Below, piece after piece: positions 8,701 to 18,432 of a stretch of 21,700 nt of DNA (within the stretch, counting starts at the first letter, position 1; the number at the start of each line of letters is the position of its first letter). The DNA is taken from NCBI GenBank assembly GCA_005223375.1, contig RXOD01004480.1:1-21700 (forward strand). The letters run 5' to 3'. Source of the stretch: Amoebophrya sp. AT5.2. Taxonomy: Eukaryota; Sar; Dinophyceae; Syndiniales; Amoebophryaceae. A program made the translations under genes and the position numbers. The notes under the pieces are model-generated. The model searched no databases, was not told where the DNA came from, and worked only from the letters and a program-made list of their open reading frames with translations.

Positions 8701-10615
8701 GTGGTACCGGGACAGTAAGACGGTACTTACGCTCTATCATGTGATATAGTGCTCCGGATTTTCTTGTGATTTCGAATGATGCGCAGGAGAAGGAGTGGCA
8801 GTTATACTACCATTTCCTGTCGAGGTCCCAAGCACCATCGATTAGGTCTGAAGCGTACTTATTTACCCGCCAGTGATTCATAGACAACGTTGCATGTACT
8901 AGCTTAATGTACAACGGTCACCCAGATGGCGGCAATGTCTCAACAGGCCAAAATACACATACCCCTCGCTGGTACGTTGGGCGCAATTCATTGCAACATA
9001 TTAGAGCTCTCCGACTCATAACGTACGAGCTCGGCCAGGCACAACGGCATGATGAGAATCAGAGCAAAAAGGAATTCCTCGTTTCGCTAGGTCTCCGGGC
9101 CAATGGCGGTGACACCTCTTTGTCTGGACCTCTGATCCGTGGAAACACGGCACAACATCTAGAGATGCGTGGCGAATACTTAGTGGCTTACGAAAGACGA
9201 GCTCGACCAGTGACTATGGCATGATGAGAAACAGAGAAAAAAGGAATTCCTCGTTTCGCTAGGCCACCCGGCCGATGGCGGTGACTCCTCTTTGTCTGGA
9301 CCTCTGATCCGAGGAAACACGGCACAACACGTAGAGATGCGTGGCGAATAGTGCCTTACGAAAGACGAGCTCGACCTCCAGTGACTACAGCATGATGAGA
9401 AACAGAGCAAGAAGGAATTCCTCGTTTCGCTAGGCCGCCCGGCCGATGGCGGTGACACCTCTTTGTCTGGACCTCTGATCCGAACCAACACGGCGCAACA
9501 TTTTGATACATGACGAATAGTGGCTTTGCTGCGCAACTCTTTCGACATTCATTCTAAACCGCATAAAAAGATAGAACAACCTGCGCCGCAACAAACGGCA
9601 ATACATTCATATGATTCCATCGTCGACGGAAACGCATTACATCGGTATCTCCTGAATCCACCCCACTTCCGCAACTCATTCTCGAAACAGGCTGGCGTGA
9701 CGTTTGTGGTGCCGCTGACGAACATCCCCGAAAACCTCGGCTCGCTGAACGTGATGGGGTATTCCCACCTGAAACGGAAAAAGTTCTGTGAGGCGGTCAA
9801 ATCGGGGGCCATCGGGGCGCCGCTCAAGGTGAGCGACATTTTGGTCTACGATCAGCGGTGCCTGCTAGGTCTTCGAAAAACTCAATGCTATTGCTATCGC
9901 CAGTGCAGGTTTTGGCATGCATAACATCTGGTCAGTCTGGGGGGGTTGGGGTTCGCGCGCGTCAGAACGGGAGAAGCTGAAGCACTCTGACACATCAGAT
10001 CCCCACGGGCGGTTTGCGACGAAGTTACTCTGCAGGGAACTGCGCTGCAAGCAGGTAGCAGCTAGACTCCACCTCGTTTTGCGTTCTAAGTACTTCTACT
10101 AGAGACAGCCAGCGTCTCGGTCTCCCCAGAGCGAGGTCCTTCGCTGCAGAGTAGCGAAGGGCGTAGATTACAAATTTCGGCGATGCTTGAAAGGGTATTT
10201 TACAACAAAGCCAACTCGTACTAGGGCTATTTGACAAAGCCGCAACACTCGACCCTGCATTGAGTTTTTCGAAGCTCTAAGCCTGAAGCGGGCGAACCCC
10301 AACCCCGCGTACACGCGCACGACGATCGCCCTTTTCGTGAGCTACAACGTGGAGCGCCCGCCCGGCTTCGGGCCCCCCACGATGTACTTCAACTCCTTCG
10401 TGGGGAACTGCTACGAAAAGCTCCACGGCTGGCAGACCATGCGGAACCCGGTGCTCTCGTTCCTGGACGGTATTGTGAACCGTGTCTGGGACCGCTGGGT
10501 CCTGCCCGTGCACTGGGACGGGCGCGACCTGGGGCTTGAGCTCGGCTGGCTCACGGACGGAACGAAGAAGGACGCCTACGACATGGGCGTCGACAGGGCG
10601 GACAAGCACTACTGA
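5793..10615 (+). CDS. Phytanoyl-CoA dioxygenase-like (PhyH) protein with a novel N-terminal region
   Basis: Proposed exons 5793-6429, 7018-8297, 9691-9868 and 10275-10615 join in frame to 811 residues. The first about 210 residues include a short hydrophobic stretch (VALTSGGMLVGFLLI) and match nothing I know. The later part looks like the double-stranded beta-helix of Fe(II)/2-oxoglutarate oxygenases of the PhyH group: an entry helix region (VGVVKIEGLIPLAVIRDMRRKF), the metal motif WHRD (H and D, at 8280-8288), the strand GVTFVVPLTNIPENLGSLNVMGYSH, DILVYDQR, and TRTTIALFVSYN holding the Arg expected to bind 2-oxoglutarate. The distal iron-binding His expected after DILVYDQR is not visible; an intron lies at that spot. 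A Gly/Ala/Ser/Thr-rich insert of about 100 residues lies before the core. Substrate unknown. That the N-terminal exon belongs to the same gene rests on the clean phase-1 join KFVGG-SIDPFKTEEIW; otherwise the PhyH gene could start at ATG 7059. Confidence 0.6.
6430..7017 (+). other. PhyH-like gene intron 1, flanked by a 7-bp direct repeat
   Basis: This 588-base intron (GTATCT...GGAG) joins exons 1 and 2 in phase 1. The sequence CGGAGGT occurs exactly at both borders (6425-6431 and 7013-7019), so the AG|GT junction is duplicated. A GTAAGT at 6576 with a good acceptor at 6532 could mark a microexon, but none of its frames gives a convincing join. A tandem repeat fills much of the intron. Confidence 0.6.
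6605..6963. repeat. Tandem repeat, ~135-bp unit, about 2.6 copies, inside an intron
   Basis: Three units start at 6605, 6739 and 6876 (periods 134 and 137). Each begins with a c[a/g]gtgatgaaagctagttc motif, continues with the same TTCTCACGATGGTCTTCTG block and an ACAACTAACCCAGCTCTCTGA block. Units 1 and 2 then share ATTTACAATCGCGCTTCGGATCAAG-type sequence; unit 3 breaks off after CTCTCTGAG. Units 2 and 3 are nearly identical where they overlap, and unit 1 is slightly diverged. No coding potential is evident. Confidence 0.9.
8256..8310 (+). repeat. 55-bp direct repeat, copy 1 (end of PhyH-like exon 2)
   Basis: This copy covers the coding end of exon 2, including the WHRD iron-binding motif (His codon CAC at 8280-8282), the probable donor GTACTT at 8298 and an unused-looking GTAAGA at 8290. 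It starts TCGAGGTGTCTGGACGAGGC and matches the copy at 8681-8735 at 51 of 55 positions. It contains AG|GT at 8259-8262. Confidence 0.95.
8681..8735 (+). repeat. 55-bp direct repeat, copy 2: candidate alternative exon (His to Tyr)
   Basis: This near-copy lies exactly 425 bp downstream of copy 1, inside the intron. It is preceded by a pyrimidine-rich tract (CCACACCTCTTCCGTCGAG), so the AG at 8684-8685 could be a real acceptor, and its own GTACTT at 8723 could be a donor. The enclosed 37 bases (8686-8722) would replace 8261-8297 in the same frame. Only two bases differ between those segments: a silent change in an Ala codon and CAC to TAC, turning WHRD into WYRD. Confidence 0.85.
9024..9532. repeat. 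Tandem repeat, ~170-bp unit, three copies, inside an intron
   Basis: Units are aligned on ACGAGCTCG at 9025, 9197 and 9365 (periods 172 and 168). Shared blocks in each are CATGATGAGAA, AAGGAATTCCTCGTTTCGCT, a GATGGCGGTGAC-like block and CTCTTTGTCTGGACCTCTGA. A weak degenerate fourth copy seems to lie upstream (GATGGCGG at 8925, GCAACAT and TTAGAG before 9010). Parts of the units are open in some frames, but this looks accidental. Confidence 0.9.
9869..10274 (+). mobile_element. Introner/MITE-like intron bounded by perfect 18-bp terminal inverted repeats
   Basis: CTTCGAAAAACTCAATGC at 9871-9888 is the exact reverse complement of 10257-10274. The left arm starts directly after the GT donor (9869-9870) and the right arm ends in the AG acceptor (10273-10274), so the whole intron is the element. 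Removing it as a phase-1 intron joins DILVYDQRCLL to ALSLKRANPNPAYTRT in frame. No transposase frame is present. No clear target-site duplication is visible at the ends. A smaller internal hairpin lies at 10139-10159 (CTTCGCT / AGCGAAG). Confidence 0.75.
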
Positions 10616-11156
10616 GGTTTCTTGCCACGATGTTCTCGTCGTGGCGGGTACTTTTCACCGTGGCTGAGTTCGTGGCAGGTGATGTCACCGCGGCGTGCTG
10701 CTGGGTCTCACAACCGAAGGCCGCACTTTAGGCGTGCAACCAAGAATTGAAAGACTAGCGCCGACATAGAACTGCGGGAAAGGAGCAGTGGGGACGGAGG
10801 TCGTACGTGCCTTCCGAAACAACAAAATTTCGGATGAATGTGCGACTTCGACGACGCGAGCGCCCGGAAAAGGGTGGCAGCGCACGATGGTGCAGGATGC
10901 TTTCGTTTTTCCCCACGGGAAACGGGGGCAGATGTTTTTTTCCCGTCGCGTAGCCTTTTTTTCGGAGCAGAGGAACGAGTCGAGCAAAGCAGCGAGATCG
11001 TGTTCGCAAACTGGACATCCTTTAAAACAATGCGTGTACTAGAGATTCGCGCGGACGCGGTCGTACTCGTACTCATTCTTTGACTTGATGTGTAAACATA
11101 GCGACGCATTTGAGTAGCCGCGCTACGTGTACTCCAGTGATCTTTCCAGCTTGATC
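10616..11156. other. Intergenic gap before the ARM-repeat gene
   Basis: This 541-base stretch has no supportable frame. A small hairpin, GCCACGA / TCGTGGC, lies just after the PhyH-like stop at about 10624-10645; a transcript-end role is not demonstrated. I see no RNA gene, and it presumably holds the promoter and leader for the gene starting at 11157. Confidence 0.5.
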
Positions 11157-14100
11157 ATGGCGGCCCAGAGCAGTTCTTCCTCCCTCGCCGCGCCTGCCGC
11201 GACTGAGGCCGACCGGAGCAAGATTTTTCTTTCCATGGTCTGCCAGCACCAGGTGATCATATCCGAGGATGCACTCACCTCGTTCGAGCAGCTCACGAGC
11301 GTGACAAACAAGGAGTTCTTCTACCTTCTGCGGCGGCCCGTGGCGAGCTTCGTCTTCACGGGCATCTCGGGCCACTCGCGCGTGCTGATTGAGACCGAGG
11401 ACGACCTCCAGATGTTCCTCAGGAACCACCACGCGCGACAGAAAAGGCTGGCCCGGGAAGACTCGAGCTATGAGCCCACAAAGCCGTCGGTGGAGGTGCG
11501 GCTGTCGGTATTTCCCGGTGTGGATGATGCACGACTTTGTACCGGGGAATTTATAACTATGCGTAGTTGTATGTCGAAGAAGAGACGAAGAAAAAACATC
11601 TGAAATCGAAGCATGTAGCACTCACGCAACCTACTTTCTATCGTTCAGTGACTGCGCAAGTACAAATCCTGATTTAGCTTCATTGATTCTGCTTTGACGA
11701 CGTAGTGAAGTTGTGACTACTGCTACCCGGCATCGGCACACGACAGCCCGAGGAGACGGCGGACGTGATGGATTTTCTGTTCCAGCAGCTCTCCAATCGT
11801 GAGCAGGAGGTCCGCACGCTGCGGTCGAAGCTCGAAGTCGAGCAGTCGCAGTTGCCGCCTTTCGTGCGGGCGGTACAGAATGTCGAGGACACGAGAATCC
11901 CGGATCTCGTCCGCGACATCTACGGCGGCAGCATCGAGCAGGCGCTTGTGGCGCTCGCCTCTGCCAATATCGATGCGCAGCGGCAGGGCGCCCGCGTGCT
12001 CGCCCTCTGGGCCTCGGATTCCGCGGACAACGAGCAGGCCGTGTGGGACCACAAAAGCACGACGGGCACAGTAGTTGCCTCGGGAGGAACTACCGGAATT
12101 CTGCAGCATGCGCAGAGCTCGTTCGAGCGCTGTCTGAAGGTCCTGTACGACAGTGCCGACGAGGAGGTGGTCGCGCATTTGCTACACCTTCTCGCGCGGT
12201 TCGCGACCGACCCGCGCGTGGCGGTGCTGCAGAAGCTGTGCGGCAGCGGCGGCCCGGACGTGGTGGTGCAAAAGATGGCGGCGTTCCAGCAGGCGCCCCT
12301 GGTGCAGCAGTACGGCTGCTGGTTTTTCGGGTTGCTGTCCGCGAACGAAGAAGTGCGGGGGTGGCTGCTGAACGGAAACCTCAAGTTCATGAGCGCCGTA
12401 ATGGGTGCGATGGGGGAGAACGAGCAGGAGCTGTACGTGATGCGGTACGGCGTCTCCGTGCTGCACAGCATCTCGGAGACGAGCGCAAGCACGGTGCTGG
12501 GGTGCAGCGGGTGCCAAGGCCTGAAGATTGCGCTGGAGCGCTTCGCGAAGAGTGATAGTTACATCGCGAGCAGCGCCGTGAAGACGCTGGTGAACCTGAG
12601 CGGGGGCTCTTTTGCGGCCGCGGGTAGTAGTTCTTCTGCTGCAGCTACGGCTGGTGCGCAACAGCATCTTCAAGCTGCGAATGCCGGGCTCTCCTCCTCG
12701 CTGACCGCGCAGGCCACCCCCGAGCAGCGCGCGGAGATCATCGGCGTGATCAAGACGTGCCTGCCGATTCTCACCCCCGGGCTGCACGAGGTGCGCACGT
12801 TTCGGCACGTGCTGCACTTCTTCCAGCTGCTCGCGCGGGACTCCGTTTCCGCCCAGGCCGAGATGGCGGCGGAGCTCGAGCAGGTGCTGGCCGCGGTGAG
12901 GACGGCGCTGCAGCTCCCGTTTGAGGACGCGGAGGACCACGCGCTCGCGCTGCTGGCGAACCTGTCCCGCAACCGCGCCCTGCGGGAGGAGCTGGTGCGG
13001 TTCGGCATTCTGGAGATTTTCTGCGTCGCGGTGCTGGGGAGCCGCGGGCGGGAGGCCACGCACAACATCCTGAAAACGATGGCGGTGTTCACGGGCGAGC
13101 TGGCGCTGGCGCCGAAGCTGGCGGAGACGGTGCCGGCCGTGCTGTCCATGATGGAGCGGTACCCCGCGGACGAAAAGGTGCAGATGAACGCGTGCTACGT
13201 GCTGGGCACGCTGGCCGTGGATTTCATGAACAAGGAGTTGATCGGAAGACACGGCGGCATCACGGCCTGCCTAAACGCCCTGTGCACACACCAACAGAGG
13301 ATGGGAGAGTGGGGCGGCGCCGGGGGGATGGCGGGGCGGGCGGATGTTGAAGGGGGGGGAGCAGTGGCGACGACGGCCGCAGGAGCCACGAAGGTTGCTG
13401 GCTTTTCGCTATGAAGTGTACGGCTAGTACAATAACCGCTCAACAATTTTTGACGGAGACGAAAAGAAGCTATGACAAGTTGCAATGTAGCTGTTGACTC
13501 GAAAAGAACGAAACCACGTTCGATAAAAAATTTTTTGTATTCGCCGCGCCCAGGTCCTATTGCAGGCGACCGCGGCGTTGGCGGTTCTGGCGGAGACCGA
13601 CTTGCACAAACGCGAGATTCGCGAGCGGAACGGCCTCGCCATCCTGATGCAGGTTCTTCCGGGGGGGTGCTTCGCGGACAGCGAACTGGCAAAACAGGTC
13701 TGCAAGCTAATCGCGTTGCTGGTTTTGGATCCGGACTGCCAGCAGGCGTGTCTACGCTCGGGGTGCTCGTCCGATCTCATGGATCTAGTGCTGAAACACG
13801 AGCGCGCGAAGGATTTTCTGTACTACGCCTTTCGGTGTCTGGCCAATCTTCTGAGTGGCGCGGAGTTGCCGCCAGTGAGGGCGGATTTCGCAGACGGAGT
13901 GCTGCGGGCTATGGAGACGCACGCGGCGGAGCCGAGAGTGCAAGAAGGTATTCCAGTCGATTTTACCTGAGAAATTGTTTTTTGACATCAAAAGCCTTCA
14001 GGAGAGAAACTATCTGATGTTCACGATCACTTCTTCCGCAGGTGGGTGCGAGCTGTTATGCACCCTTTCGCGAAGTGTGGAGTGGGAGCGTGCGTTCCTG

Positions 14101-15363
14101 TCCCGGGACGCCGTAGGCTTTATTGTGACCGCGATGCGCAGCCACCTCCGCATGCCCGACGTGCAGCGAAAGGCGTGCTGGGCCCTTGCCGGCTTTGCGG
14201 CGAACGAGGAGATTCGCGGCGTGATTCTGCGCTCGTTCGGCCTTGAACCGATACTCGCAGCGCTCCGGGAGTACTGTGGCAAAGACTTCCAACCCGAGGT
14301 CTGTGAACAAGCGTGCGCCGCAATCAGTGCGCTCTCCGTGAGCGTGGAGGCCCGATCAACAGTTGCCAACACGGGGACTGAGGTGCAGGTACTACCCGCG
14401 GTAAGATTGCTTTGCGTGGTGCGTGAAAGGTTTCAAGCGCTTGCTTCTATGCATCGGCGTGGAGCCGGTTTTGTACCAGTCGACTACGTTGTGCAGTTGC
14501 AATTCCCTTTCATTTTCTAAATCTTTCCAACAAAGGTCCTGGACTGCGTCTCGCTTTCCTCGTACCCGGCCCTGCAGGCGCAGGCCCTTTCTGCCGTCGG
14601 CAACCTGGCTGTGGACGACCGTCTTCGTGCGCGCCTCCTGGAGAAGAACGGCGTGTTCCGCATTCTCGACGTGCTGCGGTTTCAGACGCACGAGCCCCGG
14701 CACTGCCACCTCGGCTGTCTTGCCCTCGCCAACCTCGCGCACGACCCGCAGGGGCGGCTGCAGCTTAAGCAGAACAACGGCGTCGCGGTGGTTGCGGCCT
14801 GTCTGCGGAAGCACACGCACCACGCTGGCGTGGCCGAGCAGGCGTGCGCGGTGTTCTGTAACGTAGGGAGCAACGAGAACGACACCAAACTGATCGCGGA
14901 CAACGAGGGCGTGGAGATGGTGGTGGGCGCGCTGCGGATCCACCTGCGCAGCGGCAACCCGAAGGCGGTGGAGTCGGCGTGCTTCGCGCTGACGAAATTC
15001 GTGGCGCTGCCGGCGGCCGCGGCCTACGAGATGTACGCACGGGCGATGGTTCGAGACGGCGCCGTGGAACTGCTGAGGCAGGTGAACAAGTCGGACGACT
15101 GCACCTTCGACACGCGCGTGTGCACAAACGTCCTGCTGCGGAAGCTGGTCGGGCAGAAGGACCGGCTGGACGTGCTGGGAGGCGTCGGGGCCGGGGGCGG
15201 AGCAGGGGGAGACGGGGCCGTCGCGGACGCGGACGACCAGGCGCTAAAAAGCATCCTGGCGATGGAGGCAAAACGAGAACAACTGATGGCAGACAAACGA
15301 AAGGCGGCGCGCGGCGGCCCGAACAAGGACCAGTTCTCGGGCCGCCCTCGTCCCACCAGCTAG
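11157..15363 (+). CDS. Armadillo-repeat protein, five exons
   Basis: Exons 11157-11507, 11747-13393, 13554-13947, 14042-14388 and 14536-15363 join in frame to 1188 residues, ending TAG at 15361. After an unrecognised N-terminal domain (exon 1) comes a short coiled coil (MDFLFQQLSNREQEVRTLRSK, about 125-145), then many ~42-residue helical repeats of armadillo type, for example VVQKMAAFQQAPLVQQYGCWFFGLLS, SAVKTLVNLSGG, ALALLANLSRN, FRCLANLLSG, QRKACWALAGFAANEEIRG, QALSAVGNLAVDD and LGCLALANLAHD. Such solenoids bind other proteins; the partner here is unknown. Low-complexity inserts lie at about 405-435 and 635-666. The C-terminus is charged and Gly-rich (about 1085-1188). Introns 2-4 have AG|GT at both borders. 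The acceptor of intron 1 may be 11746 or 11752, and the donor of intron 4 may be 14389 (preferred, fits repeat spacing) or 14401. I cannot assign a named orthologue. Confidence 0.82.
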
Positions 15364-16135
15364 CAGTCGCTTGTCGATTGAGTGGAGGCTGCAGACGCAA
15401 AGCGTCGATCCAGTGGCGGGGAGACGGTTGAATGAAGAGAACTGGATAGGGCTCCCCGAGTCTCGTTGAGCTCGTAGAGCAGTTGATGATTTTTATCATC
15501 GACGTGCTGGTGGTCGACGTCCTGGCTCCGCTTCCATCGCTCTGGGATACTACGTGTATTCCTAAGGCCCTACGTGCGCGTAGCGACATTTTTCAGTCTC
15601 TCTTCTGCGTTGCCCCTGAACGACTTTGGACTACGTTGATACGGCGCCAGTATCTTTCGTGAATCAATTGTAGAAGGACCACACGCCGTCTTCCAGTGCA
15701 GCTGGTAAGGCTCATGAGTAAAGCTGCGCTGTGTTTCGAGTAAATTGAGGACGGAGCAGTAGGAGAGTAATTTATCATACAGCGTACTGCTACTGCCAAT
15801 GGAATGATCAGTACCACGCCTCGGCGACGGCGATGGCCCGCATCTTTTCGTCATCGAGGACAATTGCATTTTGACACACCCGGATTCTTTGAGGGATCAG
15901 TGAAAAAGGCAACTTTTCCTAATGCAGAAATAATCCATCCTCGGGGAGCTCGATGCTTGACAAAGGGTACCCTTACCAATGTCTGAGATTAGAAGATTTT
16001 TACTTAGGTGCTACGCGCATGAACAATCAAAAGGTGGGCAAAGGCAACATATTCATGTACCTGGCAGAGAGCTGAAGCTGAGTTGGTGACTCTGCTCTTG
16101 CTTCGTCCACTTCGGCGCATCTCACGCGGCAGATC
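15364..16135. other. Intergenic gap, no supported gene
   Basis: This 772-base stretch contains only short frames on either strand without domains. A small perfect hairpin GATGAT-TTTT-ATCATC lies at 15485-15500. I see no tRNA-like cloverleaf signals, no tandem repeat and no terminal inverted repeats. Base composition is less GC-rich than the flanking exons, as expected for non-coding DNA here. Confidence 0.5.
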
Positions 16136-18432
16136 ATGCTGGTGTCCGACTCCGGGGATGTCCGCACTGTCGCGGAAAAAAGTGCGTTGAGTAAGATGCT
16201 GGCGGCAGTTGCGGACCGCACGCCCGACGTCACCGCCTCGTCCTCCGCAGGAGAAGGTGGCTTCTCGTCTCCTACCAACGCGGCCATGCGGCGCGAACAA
16301 CAGGGCGGATCGGCGCCCTCCCACACCTCCCGACTGTGGCCTTCGAGCCCCCCGAAGCTGTCGTTTCCAAAGAAGGACAATCTCACGGAGCGATGCAAGC
16401 TGTTATCCCCGCCCGGGAAGAGGAAGTTGGGAGTACTGGCGGACGAGGGACGATCGGATCCGGAGCAGGCGCCTCCGAACAAGATCAGGTCACTTGGAAT
16501 GCGAATGCGTGACGTTGACGTTTCGTGACTGGAGAGGAAAACCGGCACCGCAGACTCGCTGCAGCAACTACTGGACGACAAAGGAAAGCACTTCTGAACA
16601 TAAACACAGGTACGAGGACATCCGGAGCCGGAAGCTGCCAGACGTGAGCGCCATGGTGAATCTTGCAGAGCATCATCACAACGCGGGGAAGCTGTTGCAA
16701 GCGCTGCGTGACGACGCGAAAGGACTGGAGGAGTTGATGGGCGTTGTGACGAATTTTCGGCAGGAGGCCACCACCGAGAAGATCCAGCAGCTGCGCCGAA
16801 AGCAGGCGACGCTGGAGTCCTGGAAGGAGTCTTTCGAGGAGTTCTTCGAAAAGAAAAAAAAGGAGCTGCTGGACGTCGCGAGATCTCTCGCCGACACGCA
16901 GCAGAAGGAAGTGGTCGCCTCCCGCGAGGAACTGCTGCAGGCGCGCGGCGAGGTGGAGCGTCTCGAAAAGTTTCTGGCGGAGAAGCAACAGAAGTGGCAA
17001 GCGGAAAAAGAGCGCAACTTCGCCGAGAGCAGTGGGTTGCGGGAGCGGGAGCAGCGACTACGGCGGCAGATCGACGCGCTGGCGTCGAATTCAGCCACGG
17101 GTAAGGCGCAGCACGAAGAGAATGTGAGGCGGCTCGGAGACGTCATCGCTGACCTTGAAGGAAGAAACGCGCTACAGCAGCAAGCACTGGCTGAACAAAC
17201 GTCGGTGTACGCAAAAAAAGAACGAGAAATGCAGGTAGAACAGCAGCGGCTAGAAGCAGGGCTAGGCAGTTCTTAATGTGTTGAAGAATCTTCATCTTCA
17301 TCTTGTTTGCAATGAATGATTACGTATAAAGTAGTTGCACGACGTGCACGAGAAACAACAAATGTGGATCGTGTAAGTAGCATCCAACCTCGGTCGATCA
17401 GGACCGCATAGCGATGCTCGAGAATGACCCGTCGCTTCGCGGCCGTGGTATAGCAGCCCAGCGGGAGCTTCTGGACACCACGGCGCAGCGGCTGCGGGAG
17501 GCACTCGAGAGTGCGAGTGAGTCGGTGGTCCGGCAGGCCGAGACGCAGAACCCGGGCACCAGCGGAGCGCCTAGCAGCACAGGAGTTGCGGGTGCTGGTG
17601 ACACAGGGTCGTCGTGGGCCCAGATCGATAAACTGGAGCGAGAGCTGGCCCTTCTCGGCGTGCAGCGGGACGGCACTCCGGACAAGGCGCTGCCGGAGGC
17701 GGTGCTGAACCTGCTGCAAGAGCTGGGCGGGCGGGCGACGGGGAGGACGAAAGCGCTGCTAGCGGAGGTACAACCTCAGATGTTCGTCTCCGTACTTACT
17801 TTTTGCGGCAAGGACTCGAAAGCAAAAAGAAGACGAGTCCATCATAGGCAATGTCAACTGCGGCCTATTACATACTTTCTTATCGTCCAAACTTCGCGAA
17901 TTGCACTCGCAACAACGGCACTGCCAGGCGCAGTCGCTGTTTTCGCAGATATGGCTTTTGGACGGGCGCAATCGCGACTTCGTAAACGCGCTTGTGCGGC
18001 TGTCGTTGAAATATCCCTTTCACTGTCCGTCGGGGGAAGTGTTCGTCGCCAGCGAGCCGGTTGGGCAGCAGACGCCCACGCTTACTCAGGACGATGGTAT
18101 TTTGCTTTTTCTACTTGCCCCATTGTTAGCAGCGCTCCAACCAACCAAAACCAATCAGAACCAACCAACCACCCAACCGACCAAACGATGAAGCATATTT
18201 TTCGTTGTATCAGAACAATGTTTATCAATTCTTCAACGCGTATATTAATACCGCTGCTGATGTATTTAATATAACAGACAATTCGCCGCTTGGGTTCTTG
18301 AAGTCCTCGATGCAACAACGCTTTATGGCGAGCGACAACGGCGACCTGCTGCCAGATCCAATCAACATGCTCTCGCCCGCGAACGCCATGCGCGACATGG
18401 AAGCGGGATGGACAACCTTCTCGAAGTCCTGA
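16136..18432 (+). CDS. Coiled-coil protein of unknown function, about five exons
   Basis: Exons 16136-16524, 16610-17234, 17402-17767, about 17838-18096 and 18194-18432 give roughly 625 residues. Exon 1 is a disordered Ser/Pro/Lys-rich region. Exon 2 opens YEDIRSRKLPDVSAMVNLAEHH and then forms a long heptad-rich coiled coil (KIQQLRRKQATLESWKESF onward) that continues into exon 3 (EREMQ-DRIAMLENDPSLRG) and resumes in exon 4 (FLSSKLRELHSQQRHCQAQ). The C-terminal exon (YQNNVYQFFNAYINTAADVFNITDN) is AT-rich compared with the others. Borders of exons 1-2 and 2-3 are well supported by phase. The exon 3/4 join is unresolved: donors at 17768 (GTACAA) or 17792 (GTACTT) with acceptor AG 17836-17837 all keep frame but imply very short introns. 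A structural or cytoskeletal role is a guess from the coiled coil; I do not recognise the family. Confidence 0.6.
18097..18193 (+). other. Probable intron with CCAA-rich tract instead of a pyrimidine tract
   Basis: Between the phase-1 donor GTATTT at 18097 and the frame-compatible AG at 18192-18193 lie 97 bases. The 3' half is a run of CCAA-like units (about 18138-18187) directly before ATGAAG, so the usual pyrimidine tract next to the acceptor is missing; a T-rich tract occurs only near the 5' end. The acceptor choice is driven by frame and is uncertain. Confidence 0.4.

Larger units (their letters stand above)
8298..9690 (+). other. PhyH-like gene intron 2 (1.4 kb, repeat-rich)
   Basis: The intron starts GTACTTAGC and ends TCGAAACAG; phase-0 removal gives WHRDSKT-AGVTFVVPL, restoring the expected order of metal motif and next strand. 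It is by far the longest intron in the window. It contains the exon-end copy at 8681-8735 and the tandem repeat at 9024-9532. Other donors and acceptors (GTAAGA at 8290 with acceptors at 9520 or 9574) also keep frame but insert 39 or more residues after the metal motif. Confidence 0.55.

Noticed and set aside
12182..13252. Long minus-strand frame (356 codons) opposite the ARM-repeat exon
   Set aside because: It is the antisense shadow of a GC-rich coding exon; its His/Arg/Gln-rich composition follows from the reverse complement of Ala/Leu/Glu codons, and the + frame has clear ARM repeats.
15485..15500. GATGAT-TTTT-ATCATC hairpin as a terminator
   Set aside because: A 6-bp stem in eukaryotic intergenic DNA is expected by chance, and stem-loop terminators of this kind are not used by RNA polymerase II.
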